From NCBI GenBank assembly GCA_023146135.1, contig JAGLCR010000002.1:19868-83867 (forward strand): a stretch of 64,000 nucleotides of DNA. The letters are read 5' to 3'. A model generated the notes under the pieces. That model saw nothing but the letters and a program-made list of their open reading frames with translations. It was not told the DNA's origin and ran no database searches. Origin of the DNA: Bacteroidales bacterium (GTDB lineage: Bacteria > Bacteroidota > Bacteroidia > Bacteroidales > UBA1556). Position 1 is the first letter of the stretch. Each line of letters begins with the position of its first letter. A program made the translations under genes and the position numbers. This document shows positions 9,718 to 18,746 of this stretch, one piece after another.

Positions 9718-11286
9718 CTACTTATTAAGTATAAACTTCTTAGTAATCTGATTGTTATCAGTTGATAGTACGAAAAAGTATGTTCCTGAACTTAATTCGA
9801 AATATGCTGGAGAAAAGGTTTCGATGTAAAGTCCTGGCTTGTGAATTTGGCTTTCTATTAAATTCGATATTACTCTTCCTTTAATATCTACCACCCTCAG
9901 ATTAACAGTTTCCTTTTTGTTTAATTTGAATGAAAAGTATACTTGATCTTGAATTGGATTGGGGTACACTTTGGTTTGCGGAATATTTTCCAAATTATTC
10001 TTTTCAATTAGTCCTAATTGTGTATCAGGATTGATAATAGCAGTCCAAACACTTAGTTTGCCATAATGTAGGCGTGTCCATATTGGTCGCACGATTCCAT
10101 TCTGCACACTAATATTGTTATAGTCGCCAAAGAAAACAGTATGAGAGGGCATAAAAGGGGATTCGCTAATTTCATAATTTTCAAATGTTAAACCGCCATC
10201 TTTAGATATTGCTAAATAAACATCTGTAAGGTTATTTGTTTGATTTCGACGGTCATAAAATATAAAATATAGATAACCCGTTGACTGGTCAACATCCATC
10301 CAAGTGAAGAATTGAGGTTGTTGAGTAGTATCATTATTAACTCGTAAGGGGCTTGACCAAGTATTGCCTCCATCAATGGATTTGGAGAGGAATACATCCA
10401 CATTGGTTTGCCCATTTCTTTGGTCAGTCCAATTTACGTAAATAGTACCATTATGTGGGCCTCCACTCACATCACATTTGGTTATTGGTAAGCCATTGCA
10501 ACGCGAAATACCTGCTACATCATAGTCCCAGCCACCAGGCATAGGGTCGATGGAAATATCATTGTTAAGCCACGTGTTTCCTTGGTCGGTGCTACGGTCA
10601 AAGACTAAGCCGTTGGGGCCTGCCCATGCTACATAAATTTCCCCATTGGGGCCAATGGCTGGCACAGCCCCTTCAACGGTATTATCACTATCAATACAAT
10701 CTCCCGCTTGTTTGCTTAAACGAATTGGACTGCCCCATGAGTTTCCCCCATCAGTTGATTTCGAAAACAGGATTAGACTACTATCTAGTGGGTCGCTTGA
10801 TCCATATTTGTCAAACTCGGTCCATGTAACGTACATATTATTATTGCTTGGGTCTACTGCAATCCATTCTTTATCTTGGGCTTTTTGTGGAGTACTGCTC
10901 AATCCCATAAAGGTATCGGTGGTCCAAATTTGGTTTTGAGTTTCATATTTTTGAAAAACAATTCTATCAATCCAAGCCCCTTGACCTTGAGGCGGGTTAG
11001 AGAGGTGTAGAAAAAGAAAATTACCCGCAGTATCGGCACTAATACATGGATCGCCCCAAACGCCATAGTTTGAGGTCATTTCTGACATTGTCCAAGTACG
11101 GCCCGTATCTAATGACAGATAGGTTTTGTGAATATTAGCCCCTGCCATAATCAATGCTGGATTTTTAGGGTTAATAAATATACTAGGTTCTTCAGGGTTT
11201 AGTGTGTCGCTTATCATTATGTTTTTCGGTTGAGCGAATAAACTAAATGGTAGTAGAATGGCGATAAAAAGGATTATATTTTTCAT
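9718..11286 (-). CDS. secreted Asp-box (BNR/sialidase-fold) protein with T9SS sorting domain
   Basis: Start placed at ATG 11284-11286, which begins a good signal peptide (MKNIILFIAILLPFSLFAQ). The open frame extends 47 codons further without one. 522 residues. At least five Asp-box motifs (SxDxGxTW type: SLDTGRTW, STDGGNSW, STDQGNTW, SIDGGNTW, SKDGGLTF) are spaced as in a six-bladed propeller. The C-terminus is a T9SS domain (VYPNPIQDQVYFSF to ITKKFILNK). Asp-box propellers occur in sialidases, but the arginine triad cannot be confirmed by eye, so enzymatic activity is open. It is surface-exposed or released. Confidence 0.88.
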   Translation of the reverse strand: MKNIILFIAILLPFSLFAQPKNIMISDTLNPEEPSIFINPKNPALIMAGANIHKTYLSLDTGRTWTMSEMTSNYGVWGDPCISADTAGNFLFLHLSNPPQGQGAWIDRIVFQKYETQNQIWTTDTFMGLSSTPQKAQDKEWIAVDPSNNNMYVTWTEFDKYGSSDPLDSSLILFSKSTDGGNSWGSPIRLSKQAGDCIDSDNTVEGAVPAIGPNGEIYVAWAGPNGLVFDRSTDQGNTWLNNDISIDPMPGGWDYDVAGISRCNGLPITKCDVSGGPHNGTIYVNWTDQRNGQTNVDVFLSKSIDGGNTWSSPLRVNNDTTQQPQFFTWMDVDQSTGYLYFIFYDRRNQTNNLTDVYLAISKDGGLTFENYEISESPFMPSHTVFFGDYNNISVQNGIVRPIWTRLHYGKLSVWTAIINPDTQLGLIEKNNLENIPQTKVYPNPIQDQVYFSFKLNKKETVNLRVVDIKGRVISNLIESQIHKPGLYIETFSPAYFELSSGTYFFVLSTDNNQITKKFILNK

Positions 11287-11427
11287 GCTATTTGTATTTG
11301 TTTGATTGAGTAAAGGTAAGACAAATGTTTTGAAAATAGTTGTATGAAATATGAAGCTAGAAAATAGAGGACATACTGATTTTATCCTACTGATGAAATA
11401 GAAAAAAATGAAAGTGTGATAAAACAA

Positions 11428-12600
11428 CTACATGCCAGGAATACGTGGGATATTTTTCAGTTTGGAATGTTTAAAATACCATCCCCAGCCTTTTTTCATC
11501 CAATGACCAATAATAGGTAAAGGTATGATAAACTCTGTATTTTTGGTACGTTTAATAAAGGCCGCACCGTCTCCTGAATCCATAACACATACTATATTTA
11601 AGTGCTCCCAATAGCTTTTACGTTTGCCTACAGAGCGAATTTCGTTGTGAATATTAAAGGCTGCTGTATCGGCCATTACCTCAGCCAGATGCCCTTGCTT
11701 TGCAGCCCAATTAGGCCCCGCAATTGCAGCAATATCACCTATTGCGTAAATGTTTCGATGGCTTTGTACTCTGCACAATTCGTTAATGCGTACAAAACCC
11801 GCCTCACTGGTTGGTAAGTTAGAGTTTTCGATAAAACTATGTCCACTACCTGCGGCAATAAAAATAGTTAAGTCACTTTCAAGACGGCTATCGTCACCAA
11901 AAACCACAGCATCATGATCAAAATGGTCAATTTTTTTACCCAAGCGAGTATTGATTTTATAATGCTTGAAAAAGACATCCATCTTTTTATAAGGCTTTTC
12001 ACCCATACGTTTGCCAGGTTCTTTCATTGGGGCAAAAAAAGTAATCTCAAACTTGTCTCGCAAGCTCTTTTGCTTGAGGTAGTGACTAAAATTGAATAAT
12101 AATTCAAAGGCAGGCCCTCCTCGAACAGCCGTTGCAGTGGGGTCTTTCGGATTGCCACCAAAACCAATAGCAATACGACCACTTCCTTGTTCAACTAATT
12201 TGTCTAGGCGGTCTCGGATACTAAGTGACTCTTCAGGCTTGCCACAAATAGTAAGAGTGTGCTCCATGCCTGGAGTTTTCACTTTATGCATTCCTAAAGC
12301 AATGATGAGGTAATCGTAATTTAGTTTTGAATTTTCCAATTGCACCTCATTATTTTCAGTATTTAAACCAACAGCCTTGTCGAGCACCAGATTAAATCCA
12401 TGCTTTTTGGCCAAAACCTTTAAGTCAATTTGAACATCTTCAAAACTCTTTTTATGCGTTGGAATCCATATAGATATAGGATAAATAAAGAAATAGGGCC
12501 GATCTGAAACTAAAGTTACATCGTATTTCTTTTTCCGCATTTTGATTGCTGCTTCTAGTCCAGCAAACCCTCCACCGAGTATTAGAATTTTGTTGCTCAT
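11428..12600 (-). CDS. FAD-dependent oxidoreductase of the sulfide:quinone / NDH-2-like family
   Basis: 390 residues. FAD-binding GGGFAGLEAA is at residues 9-18, and a second dinucleotide fold and the C-terminal FAD motif IYAIGDIAAI (about 284-293) follow. A hydrophobic/aromatic C-terminus (HWMKKGWGWYFKH) suits membrane-surface attachment. The general architecture matches SQR and flavocytochrome-c-like enzymes that pass electrons to quinone. The GPAFE segment, which in sulfide:quinone reductases is preceded by a redox cysteine, reads VRGGPAFE here without Cys. Cys338 (NIVCVMDSGDG) could be the other site. Sulfide oxidation is therefore doubtful and the electron donor is unknown. It is divergent from the PFK gene. 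Confidence 0.8.
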   Translation of the reverse strand: MSNKILILGGGFAGLEAAIKMRKKKYDVTLVSDRPYFFIYPISIWIPTHKKSFEDVQIDLKVLAKKHGFNLVLDKAVGLNTENNEVQLENSKLNYDYLIIALGMHKVKTPGMEHTLTICGKPEESLSIRDRLDKLVEQGSGRIAIGFGGNPKDPTATAVRGGPAFELLFNFSHYLKQKSLRDKFEITFFAPMKEPGKRMGEKPYKKMDVFFKHYKINTRLGKKIDHFDHDAVVFGDDSRLESDLTIFIAAGSGHSFIENSNLPTSEAGFVRINELCRVQSHRNIYAIGDIAAIAGPNWAAKQGHLAEVMADTAAFNIHNEIRSVGKRKSYWEHLNIVCVMDSGDGAAFIKRTKNTEFIIPLPIIGHWMKKGWGWYFKHSKLKNIPRIPGM

Positions 12601-12796
12601 AAATTGTAAATTTATTATTAGGCAAAACTAGAAATAAAAAACGATAGGTAAATTCTAAATAATAATATAAATATTTGTTTAACAAATTGTTGTAAAGATA
12701 CATGCAGTCGGCGAGTATTATCAGTATTTAGAATGATTATGAATAGAGTCTTAAAAACTGCTCTTTTTTGAGACTAATCTTAAAACAAAAAACACT

Positions 12797-12804
12797 TACC
12801 TTTG
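12797..12804 (+). promoter_or_regulatory. -7 element (TACCTTTG) of the phosphofructokinase gene
   Basis: A perfect TAnnTTTG match, 30 bp before the start codon at 12835. No well-spaced -33 TTG is visible. It lies in the 234-bp divergent region between the flavoprotein gene and PFK. Confidence 0.5.
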
Positions 12805-12834
12805 CCTTTCAAAAAACAAAAAACACACTATTAA

Positions 12835-14052
12835 ATGAAGGAATCAGTAGCAATATTATGTGGTGGAGGACCAGCTCCAGGAATTAATGCAGTAATCAGT
12901 TCGGTTGCTCGGGTATTTCTAAAATCGGGTTATCGTGTAATTGGCATCCATGGAGGTTATCGTGGTTTGTTAATGGAGTCGCCGAATATTGAAGATATTG
13001 ATTATCGCTTTGCCGATCGCATTCATAACATTGGCGGGTCAGCGCTTCAAATGAGTCGTCATAAACCTAAAGATGATGAGTTCAGTACTGCATTTTTTAC
13101 AAGTAATAATGTAAAGCTTTTGGTAACTATTGGTGGCGATGATACAGCCTCTACAGCTAACCGACTATCGCAATATTTACGCAACAACAATGTGAAGTTG
13201 CAAAATATTCATGTGCCGAAAACAATTGATAACGATCTTCCTCTGCCTGAAGGAATATCCACTTTTGGTTATCAGTCGGCCAAGCACGAAGGAGTAAAAA
13301 TTGCAAATACGGTATATGAGGATGCTCGTACTAGTGGCAACTGGTTTGTAATATCAGCCATGGGACGTGAAGCTGGTCATTTGGCTTTTGGGATTGGATC
13401 ATCGGTTCGATTTCCTATGATTATTATTCCTGAAATGTTTAATAAGACAAAGATTACTACAAATAAAATTACCCGATTAATTATTTCCGCGATCATAAAA
13501 CGCAAAATACTGGGCTTTGAATATGGCGCTGCTATTATTAGTGAGGGAGTATTTCATTTTATGACCGATGAGGAAATAAAGGCTACAGGAATTAATTTTA
13601 CATTTGATGACCATGGTCACCCAGAGTTGGGAACGGTTAGTAAAGCTCATATATTCAACCTATTACTTACAAAGCATCTCAAGGAGTTGAAGCTTGATGT
13701 AAAGAGTCGTCCGGTGGAATTAGGTTATGAGTTACGTTGTATTATGCCTATTGCCTACGATTTGATGTATTGTAGCTTATTAGGAATGGGGACCAAACGA
13801 CTTTACGATTCAGGTTATACGGGTTGTATGGTTACTGCGGATTCGTTGGGGAATATCACTCCATTGTTTTTGAAAGATGTGGAGGATGAAAATGGGAAAG
13901 TTAAACCTCGATTGGTAGATATCGATTCGGAGCGATCAAAAATGGTTTTTGAGGATGGCCTACAGTATCTTGATGCGGGTGATTATGAGGAGGCAAGAGA
14001 GTATGTGTCGAATCCTGAGTACTACGATTTTCGTAATATCTTGGAATGGTAG
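12835..14052 (+). CDS. 6-phosphofructokinase, probably pyrophosphate-dependent
   Basis: 405 residues with the PFK fold: N-terminal CGGGPAPGINAVI, GGDDT at 100-104 and PKTIDND at 128-134 (catalytic Asp132). In ATP-dependent enzymes the corresponding residues are Gly (GGDGS) and Gly (PGTIDND). Asp103 and Lys129 here are the pair diagnostic of PPi-dependent PFK, which uses pyrophosphate as phosphoryl donor and works reversibly between fructose 6-phosphate and fructose 1,6-bisphosphate. It stands alone with its own promoter. The PPi assignment follows from the two residues and is not tested. Confidence 0.9.
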   Translation: MKESVAILCGGGPAPGINAVISSVARVFLKSGYRVIGIHGGYRGLLMESPNIEDIDYRFADRIHNIGGSALQMSRHKPKDDEFSTAFFTSNNVKLLVTIGGDDTASTANRLSQYLRNNNVKLQNIHVPKTIDNDLPLPEGISTFGYQSAKHEGVKIANTVYEDARTSGNWFVISAMGREAGHLAFGIGSSVRFPMIIIPEMFNKTKITTNKITRLIISAIIKRKILGFEYGAAIISEGVFHFMTDEEIKATGINFTFDDHGHPELGTVSKAHIFNLLLTKHLKELKLDVKSRPVELGYELRCIMPIAYDLMYCSLLGMGTKRLYDSGYTGCMVTADSLGNITPLFLKDVEDENGKVKPRLVDIDSERSKMVFEDGLQYLDAGDYEEAREYVSNPEYYDFRNILEW

Positions 14053-14174
14053 ATGACTATTCCCTTTAAGCTTGCTCAGGAGTCTTGTGTCTGCGATTAA
14101 TGATGGCTAAAAACTGTGGGGAGTATTTTGAGTATTTGTAAAATATTATCAGTATTTTAGTAAAAATATTAAAC

Positions 14175-14915
14175 ATGAACTTTTTTACCCTGTTTGGAAG
14201 GTATTTATTACTAATGAAACGGTCGTTTGGTAAACCACTAAATCATCGCTACTTCTTTAAACAATTAATAAATGAGATTTCATCTATTGGAATAAGCTCG
14301 GTGGGAATTGTATTTATTATTTCCTCTTTTATGGGTGCTGTATTGGTGATTCAAGCAGGCTATAATCTAGAAAATCCATTAATTCCAGCATATACTATTG
14401 GTTATGGGGTGCGTGAATCCTTAATCTTAGAATTTTCGCCTACTATTGTAAGTTTAATATTGGCGGGTAAAATCGGGTCAAGTGTTTCATCACAGATTGG
14501 TACTATGCGTGTTACAGAACAAATTGATGCGCTAGAAATAATGGGAGTAAATTCGGCCAATCATCTTATTTTACCAAAAATAATAGCAGCATTATTGTCG
14601 TTTCCATTTCTTATTGCCATAAGTATGATGGTGGGAATGGGTGGAGGATATGCAGCCGCAACGATATGGAGTATAGTAAGTTCTAATGATTTCATTGACG
14701 GGCTTAATTTTTACTTTGTTCCTTTTGAAATTGTGTATGCGTTGATTAAATCGGTAGTTTTCGCCTTTATCATTGTTAGTGTTTCAACTTTTTATGGTTA
14801 TTACGCCAAAGGTGGAGCTGAGGATGTAGGGCGCGCGAGCACTAAAGCAGTGGTTTCTAGTAGTATTGCCATTCTAGTTATGAATCTAGTTCTCACCAAA
14901 TTGATTCTAGGATGA
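14175..14915 (+). CDS. mlaE: MlaE-family ABC transporter permease
   Basis: 246 residues, five to six membrane helices, typical MlaE/YrbE features (SFMGAVLVIQAGY, FSPTIVSLILAGKIGSSVSS, MRVTEQIDALEIMGV). It is the inner-membrane channel of the Mla-type system that moves phospholipids between inner and outer membranes. Its stop overlaps the start of the ATPase gene by 4 bp (ATGA), so the two are coupled. An MCE-domain MlaD partner is not in this cluster and must be encoded elsewhere. Confidence 0.93.
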   Translation: MNFFTLFGRYLLLMKRSFGKPLNHRYFFKQLINEISSIGISSVGIVFIISSFMGAVLVIQAGYNLENPLIPAYTIGYGVRESLILEFSPTIVSLILAGKIGSSVSSQIGTMRVTEQIDALEIMGVNSANHLILPKIIAALLSFPFLIAISMMVGMGGGYAAATIWSIVSSNDFIDGLNFYFVPFEIVYALIKSVVFAFIIVSVSTFYGYYAKGGAEDVGRASTKAVVSSSIAILVMNLVLTKLILG

Positions 14916-15661
14916 TTGAAGTTAAAAATATAGACAAATCCTTTGATGATAAGCAGGTGCTTTTTGATATTAATATTAATTTTGAAAAAGGCAAAAAGAA
15001 TTTAATTATTGGACAGAGTGGTTCAGGAAAAACAGTGTTAATTAAATGCATGGTAGGGCTTCTTGAACCAGATAATGGGGGTATTTATTTCAATGATCGC
15101 AATTTTACTCTAATGAATGAAAACGAGCGAAAACAAGTGCGTACAGAGATTGGAATGTTATTTCAAGGTAGTGCGCTGTTTGATACCATGACAGTGGAGC
15201 AAAACGTACTTTTTCCTTTGCAAATGTTTTCAAAGATGTCAGTTGATGAACAAAAAGAACGTGCGAATTTTTGCATTGAAAGAGTTGGCTTGATTGAAGC
15301 AACGAATAAACTTCCTTCAGAAATTAGCGGAGGAATGCAAAAGCGTGCGGCTATTGCACGAGCAATTGCACTTAATCCCAAGTACTTGTTTTGTGATGAG
15401 CCTAATTCGGGTCTCGACCCTCGAACAGGCGTGGTGATTGATCATCTAATAGCTGAAATTACAGAGGAATTCCAAATTACAACAATTATCAATACTCATG
15501 ATATGAACTCTGTGATTGAGCATGGCGATAATATTAGTTTTATTCATCAAGGTCATGTGTGGTGGCAAGGGGGTAAGGCAGAATTTATGAAAACAGACAA
15601 TAAAGAACTTAATGATTTTATTTTTTCCACAGAAATTCTTAAACGTATTCGACCAAAATAA
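14912..15661 (+). CDS. mlaF: MlaF-family ABC transporter ATP-binding protein
   Basis: 249 residues. Walker A GQSGSGKT at 34-41, Q-loop LFQGSALFDTMTV, signature ISGGMQKRAAIARA, Walker B YLFCDEPNSGLDP and H-loop NTHDM are all intact. It is the ATPase partner of the MlaE permease just upstream and powers phospholipid transport across the periplasm. SGGMQKR is the MlaF form of the signature. It overlaps mlaE by 4 bp and precedes the CvpA gene by 6 bp, so the operon continues. Confidence 0.94.
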   Translation: MIEVKNIDKSFDDKQVLFDININFEKGKKNLIIGQSGSGKTVLIKCMVGLLEPDNGGIYFNDRNFTLMNENERKQVRTEIGMLFQGSALFDTMTVEQNVLFPLQMFSKMSVDEQKERANFCIERVGLIEATNKLPSEISGGMQKRAAIARAIALNPKYLFCDEPNSGLDPRTGVVIDHLIAEITEEFQITTIINTHDMNSVIEHGDNISFIHQGHVWWQGGKAEFMKTDNKELNDFIFSTEILKRIRPK

Positions 15662-15667
15662 TTAATT

Positions 15668-16222
15668 ATGCCCATAAGTGTGTTAGATATTATTTTAATT
15701 ATTCCCATCGCGTGGTTTACCTATAAGGGTTTTTCCAAGGGTTTGATAATTGAACTTGCCACATTGCTGGGTTTGTTATTGGGTATTTATATTGCTGGCA
15801 ATTTCTCCTTTTATACAGCGGATTTTCTTCGAGATAAATTTGATTTTCACAGTCAGTATATGAATATTATTTCTTTTACAATTACATTCATTGGGGTGGT
15901 AATAATGGTGATGCTGTTTGGTAAGAGTCTTGAGAAAGTTGTGAATTTACTGATGCTTAGCTTTATTAATAAATTGGCGGGAGCCTTGTTTGGACTGTTA
16001 AAGGTAAGTTTTATTTTAAGTGTTTTGATTTTTATACTTACCACATTTGGTGTTGAGGAGAGCCTTGTTGATGAGGATATGCAACAAAAATCACACCTAT
16101 ACGAACCCGTGAAAAGCATTGCTCCTTTCGTATTTCCTATGGTGAAAGATAATGGTGTTGATATTTTTGATCAAATTGATGAGAAAATAAATGACATTGA
16201 GATTCCTATTTTTGATAAATAG
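15668..16222 (+). CDS. CvpA-family membrane protein
   Basis: 184 residues with four hydrophobic helices and the CvpA opening (VLDIILIIPIAWFTYKGFSKG). CvpA proteins are inner-membrane proteins first linked to colicin V production and later to envelope stress and bile resistance in other bacteria. The mechanism is unknown. The polar C-terminal ~45 residues are probably cytoplasmic. It is 6 bp after mlaF and 6 bp before the next gene, so it is part of the same operon and likely has an envelope role. Confidence 0.85.
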   Translation: MPISVLDIILIIPIAWFTYKGFSKGLIIELATLLGLLLGIYIAGNFSFYTADFLRDKFDFHSQYMNIISFTITFIGVVIMVMLFGKSLEKVVNLLMLSFINKLAGALFGLLKVSFILSVLIFILTTFGVEESLVDEDMQQKSHLYEPVKSIAPFVFPMVKDNGVDIFDQIDEKINDIEIPIFDK

Positions 16223-16228
16223 ATTATT

Positions 16229-17104
16229 ATGAATAAATATATATTTATATCTATTCTGCTTATTGTTGTTGCCTTAATTACAAATTGTAAGAAAGAATAT
16301 ACTTTAGGTAGTGACCCTACTGTTGATGAAGTAGAGCATTATGTGCGTAAAACCAATGATTCTCGAGCAGTATTTAGCTATAAGCAGTATGAGGAATTAC
16401 TGACCGAATTGCAAAAAGATCGATATGTCGTATTGCCCATTAATCAATTTCGAAGCTGTAAAAGAAATGATTCGCTAGTCGTAGTTGGACTACGGCATGA
16501 TATTGATTGGCATCCATTCAAGGCACTTGAAATGGCTCGATTAGAGCAAGATTTTGGACTTTCTTCCACATGGTATATTTTGCCCACAGCACCTTATTTT
16601 GCTAAGTATTCTAGAAAGGAGCTTAATCGATTTTCATCCATGTTGCCCATCTATAAGTCAATAGAAAATAGTGGCTGTGAGATCGGAATTCATAACGATT
16701 TGCTTACAGTTATGGTTACCTATAAAATGGATCCTAAGCAGGTAAATAGTGATGATATTTCATTCTTACGAAGAAAAGAAATTCAGATATTTGGTTCGGC
16801 AGCACATGGATCGACAGTTGCTCAAAAAGCTCATGTAGTTAACTTTGAAATGTATTCAAACTTTACTAATAGGTCTTCGTTTAGCTTTAGAGGAAAAGTT
16901 TATCCATTGGGCTCATACTCTTTACAGCAATATGGCTTTTATTATGAAGCATATCATGTGGATCATGATTTGTACTTTTCTGATGTGGGAGGGGTGTGGA
17001 ATGTCTCAGGTGGGAGTTTTAAAAGTTTTATGAAAACCTTAAAAAATATAGCGCCCGGAAAAAAAGTACAGATTTTGGTGCACCCTGTGTGGTGGAAAAA
17101 ATAG
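16229..17104 (+). CDS. lipoprotein with polysaccharide-deacetylase-like (NodB) fold
   Basis: 291 residues. The signal peptide ends in a lipobox with Cys20 (LITNCKK). Metal-site-like motif LRHDID (His90, Asp91, Asp93) is followed by STWYILPT, and GCEIGIHND (His155) comes later, as in carbohydrate esterase 4 domains that remove acetyl groups from peptidoglycan or polysaccharide. The first motif is HDID rather than TFDD and the second is IHND rather than HTxxH, so activity is uncertain. It is the last gene of the mlaE-mlaF-cvpA operon and probably acts in the periplasm. Confidence 0.7.
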   Translation: MNKYIFISILLIVVALITNCKKEYTLGSDPTVDEVEHYVRKTNDSRAVFSYKQYEELLTELQKDRYVVLPINQFRSCKRNDSLVVVGLRHDIDWHPFKALEMARLEQDFGLSSTWYILPTAPYFAKYSRKELNRFSSMLPIYKSIENSGCEIGIHNDLLTVMVTYKMDPKQVNSDDISFLRRKEIQIFGSAAHGSTVAQKAHVVNFEMYSNFTNRSSFSFRGKVYPLGSYSLQQYGFYYEAYHVDHDLYFSDVGGVWNVSGGSFKSFMKTLKNIAPGKKVQILVHPVWWKK

Positions 17105-17132
17105 TTATGCTAAACGTATGAAATCTAAGTAG

Positions 17133-17579
17133 TTATCTCTTTTTAAGAAAGAATTTTTTTAGTAAATCCGAAGATGCTTTTTCCATTAATCCACCCATCA
17201 GTTTCGTTTTAGGGTGAAGCAATTTGTCTCCTGATTTTTTGTGTCCATGTCTGTCGTCAGATGCACCATACACAATTCCACTTATTTGGGTCCAGTAGCT
17301 AGCGCCAGCACACATTACACAAGGCTCAAGGGTGACATATAATATACAGTCTTTAAGATACTTACTCCCTAAATAGTTTTCAGCAGCCGTTATGGCTAGC
17401 ATCTCAGCATGAGCGGTGGCATCATTTAGCTTTTCAGTCATATTATGAGCGCGTGCGATAATTTGTTTATTGCAAACGATTACCGCACCAACTGGCACTT
17501 CATTCTCCTCGAAGGCTTGGCGTGCCTCTTTTAGAGCTTCTTTCATAAAATACTCATCCGAAAATAGTTCCATTTCCAT
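17133..17579 (-). CDS. tadA: tRNA(adenine34) deaminase / nucleoside deaminase
   Basis: 148 residues from the chosen start (ATG 17577-17579). An upstream in-frame ATG at 17603 lies inside a strong hairpin and is less likely. Zinc deaminase motifs HAE (His57, Glu59) and PCVMC (Cys87, Cys90) are intact, with the TadA-like MCAGASYWTQI. It converts A34 to inosine in tRNA-Arg(ACG). A TACCTTTA sequence ~6 bp before the chosen start resembles a -7 box, so the message may have a very short leader. Alternative start ATG is 6 bp further in (17573). Confidence 0.9.
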   Translation of the reverse strand: MEMELFSDEYFMKEALKEARQAFEENEVPVGAVIVCNKQIIARAHNMTEKLNDATAHAEMLAITAAENYLGSKYLKDCILYVTLEPCVMCAGASYWTQISGIVYGASDDRHGHKKSGDKLLHPKTKLMGGLMEKASSDLLKKFFLKKR

Positions 17580-17601
17580 ACTATAAAGGTATTTATAATG
17601 C

Positions 17602-17638
17602 ATTCAATAGTACCCTAGTCCCTAGGGTGCTATTGAAT
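17602..17638. repeat. long imperfect hairpin between two minus-strand genes
   Basis: Arms ATTCAATAG-ACCCTAG and CTAGGGT-CTATTGAAT (one mismatch) around a 3-4 nt loop, followed on the plus strand by TTTTTATTT. It could end transcription of the CxxCH-protein gene (which stops at 17650) or block read-through into tadA. On the minus strand no T-run follows, so it is not a standard terminator in that direction. Confidence 0.5.
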
Positions 17639-17649
17639 TTTTATTTGAT

Positions 17650-18459
17650 TTATCGCTTGATAAATAGCTCAGAAAATTGGGCGTCTTTATTTTGTATCTG
17701 AATGATATACGACCCTTTGGGAAGATCTGAAATATTAATATCCACACTTTCTAAACCACCATTAAACTGATCACTAATAATTAGTTTGCCAGTTAAATCT
17801 AATATTTTAATATCATAATATTGAATTGATGAAGTTTCGATACTTAGTACATTATTGGCGGGATTAGGAAAAATATTAAACGAATTAGCCAGGCCCTCAC
17901 TATTCATTCCAATACTAAGGTCTTCGTTATATGTATAATTAGTGTTATAAATAACATCTCCAGAAGTGGCATTATTCCCATCAGCAGCATTTAGCGAAGC
18001 GTAAAAGGTAACACCACCACTACCAGTCGCAGGAGCGGTCCAATCAAACGACCAAGATTTGGTGTTGTTGGATGGAGTCAATCCGTTGCCTGTATGAGTA
18101 ACAGCGTGCGCCAGATTGGTAAGTTGTGTTTCATTAGCATTGGTTATAGTAAAAACGCCCTTTTTTGCCTTAGTAGCATCTTCGGCAGTAATTTCAAAAC
18201 CAAATTTTGCAACACCCGAATGTATGCCCGTAAGAGTAATCGTATATTTTGTTCCAGGAGCGTATCCGCCTACTGGAATATTGCTCGAGATCCAACTAAT
18301 TGCTGTTTGTGCAGATCCTGTATGACAGGCACTGCAGTCTGCACCATCGGCTGGGGAACCGGTTTTTGCACCAGGTGAATGTGACACGTTTGATATTGCA
18401 GACCCCAATATAATGACGATTGCGATAACACTTAGATAAAGAAAGAATCGGTTTTTCAT
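17650..18459 (-). CDS. secreted CxxCH protein with Reeler-like/choice-of-anchor V domain and T9SS signal
   Basis: Start at ATG 18457-18459 (MKNRFFLYLS signal peptide); 269 residues. The mature N-terminus carries GSPADGADCSACHTG, a haem-c type CxxCH at Cys42-Cys45-His46. A Reeler/choice-of-anchor V-type beta domain follows (GYAPGTKYTITLTG, FGFEITA, WSFDWTAPATGSGGVTFY). A T9SS C-terminal domain ends it (NIFPNPANNVLSIE to SELFIKR). A single CxxCH next to a surface-sorted beta domain suggests a haem- or metal-binding site on an exported protein. Whether cytochrome c maturation acts on it is unknown. Confidence 0.78.
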   Translation of the reverse strand: MKNRFFLYLSVIAIVIILGSAISNVSHSPGAKTGSPADGADCSACHTGSAQTAISWISSNIPVGGYAPGTKYTITLTGIHSGVAKFGFEITAEDATKAKKGVFTITNANETQLTNLAHAVTHTGNGLTPSNNTKSWSFDWTAPATGSGGVTFYASLNAADGNNATSGDVIYNTNYTYNEDLSIGMNSEGLANSFNIFPNPANNVLSIETSSIQYYDIKILDLTGKLIISDQFNGGLESVDINISDLPKGSYIIQIQNKDAQFSELFIKR

Positions 18460-18627
18460 AAAAATACTGATTTGATTTATAATTATCCGTAAAAATAGGG
18501 TATAAATCTTTACCACATCAATCACTTGATATATATTATTTTAAGATTATTCAGATTTGGGTTAAAGGAAGTGGTTTGGAGCTGTTTTTCATATTAATAT
18601 TTTAGTGTTTCTATTTCAAAAAAAACA

Positions 18628-18635
18628 TATCTTTG
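18628..18635 (+). promoter_or_regulatory. -7 element (TATCTTTG) of tRNA-Leu
   Basis: Perfect TAnnTTTG match ending 23 bp before the first base of the tRNA. The -33 region has only a weak TGT. Confidence 0.55.
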
Positions 18636-18658
18636 CACTTCCAAATTCCTAAACAAAT

Positions 18659-18742
18659 GCCCAGGTGGCGGAATTGGTAGACGCGTTGGTCTCAAACACC
18701 AATGAGGTAACACTCGTGCCGGTTCGACCCCGGCCCTGGGTA
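18659..18742 (+). tRNA. tRNA-Leu (anticodon CAA)
   Basis: Class II tRNA. The acceptor arm GCCCAGG pairs with CCTGGGT (one G-U) and A is the discriminator. D-arm GTGGCGGAATTGGTAGACGC is followed by anticodon stem TTGGT/ACCAA around CTCAAAC (anticodon CAA, codon UUG). A long variable arm and T-arm GCCGG-TTCGACC-CCGGC complete it. The CCA end is not encoded. A -7 element precedes it and a strong terminator follows. Confidence 0.97.
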
Positions 18743-18746
18743 CTGA

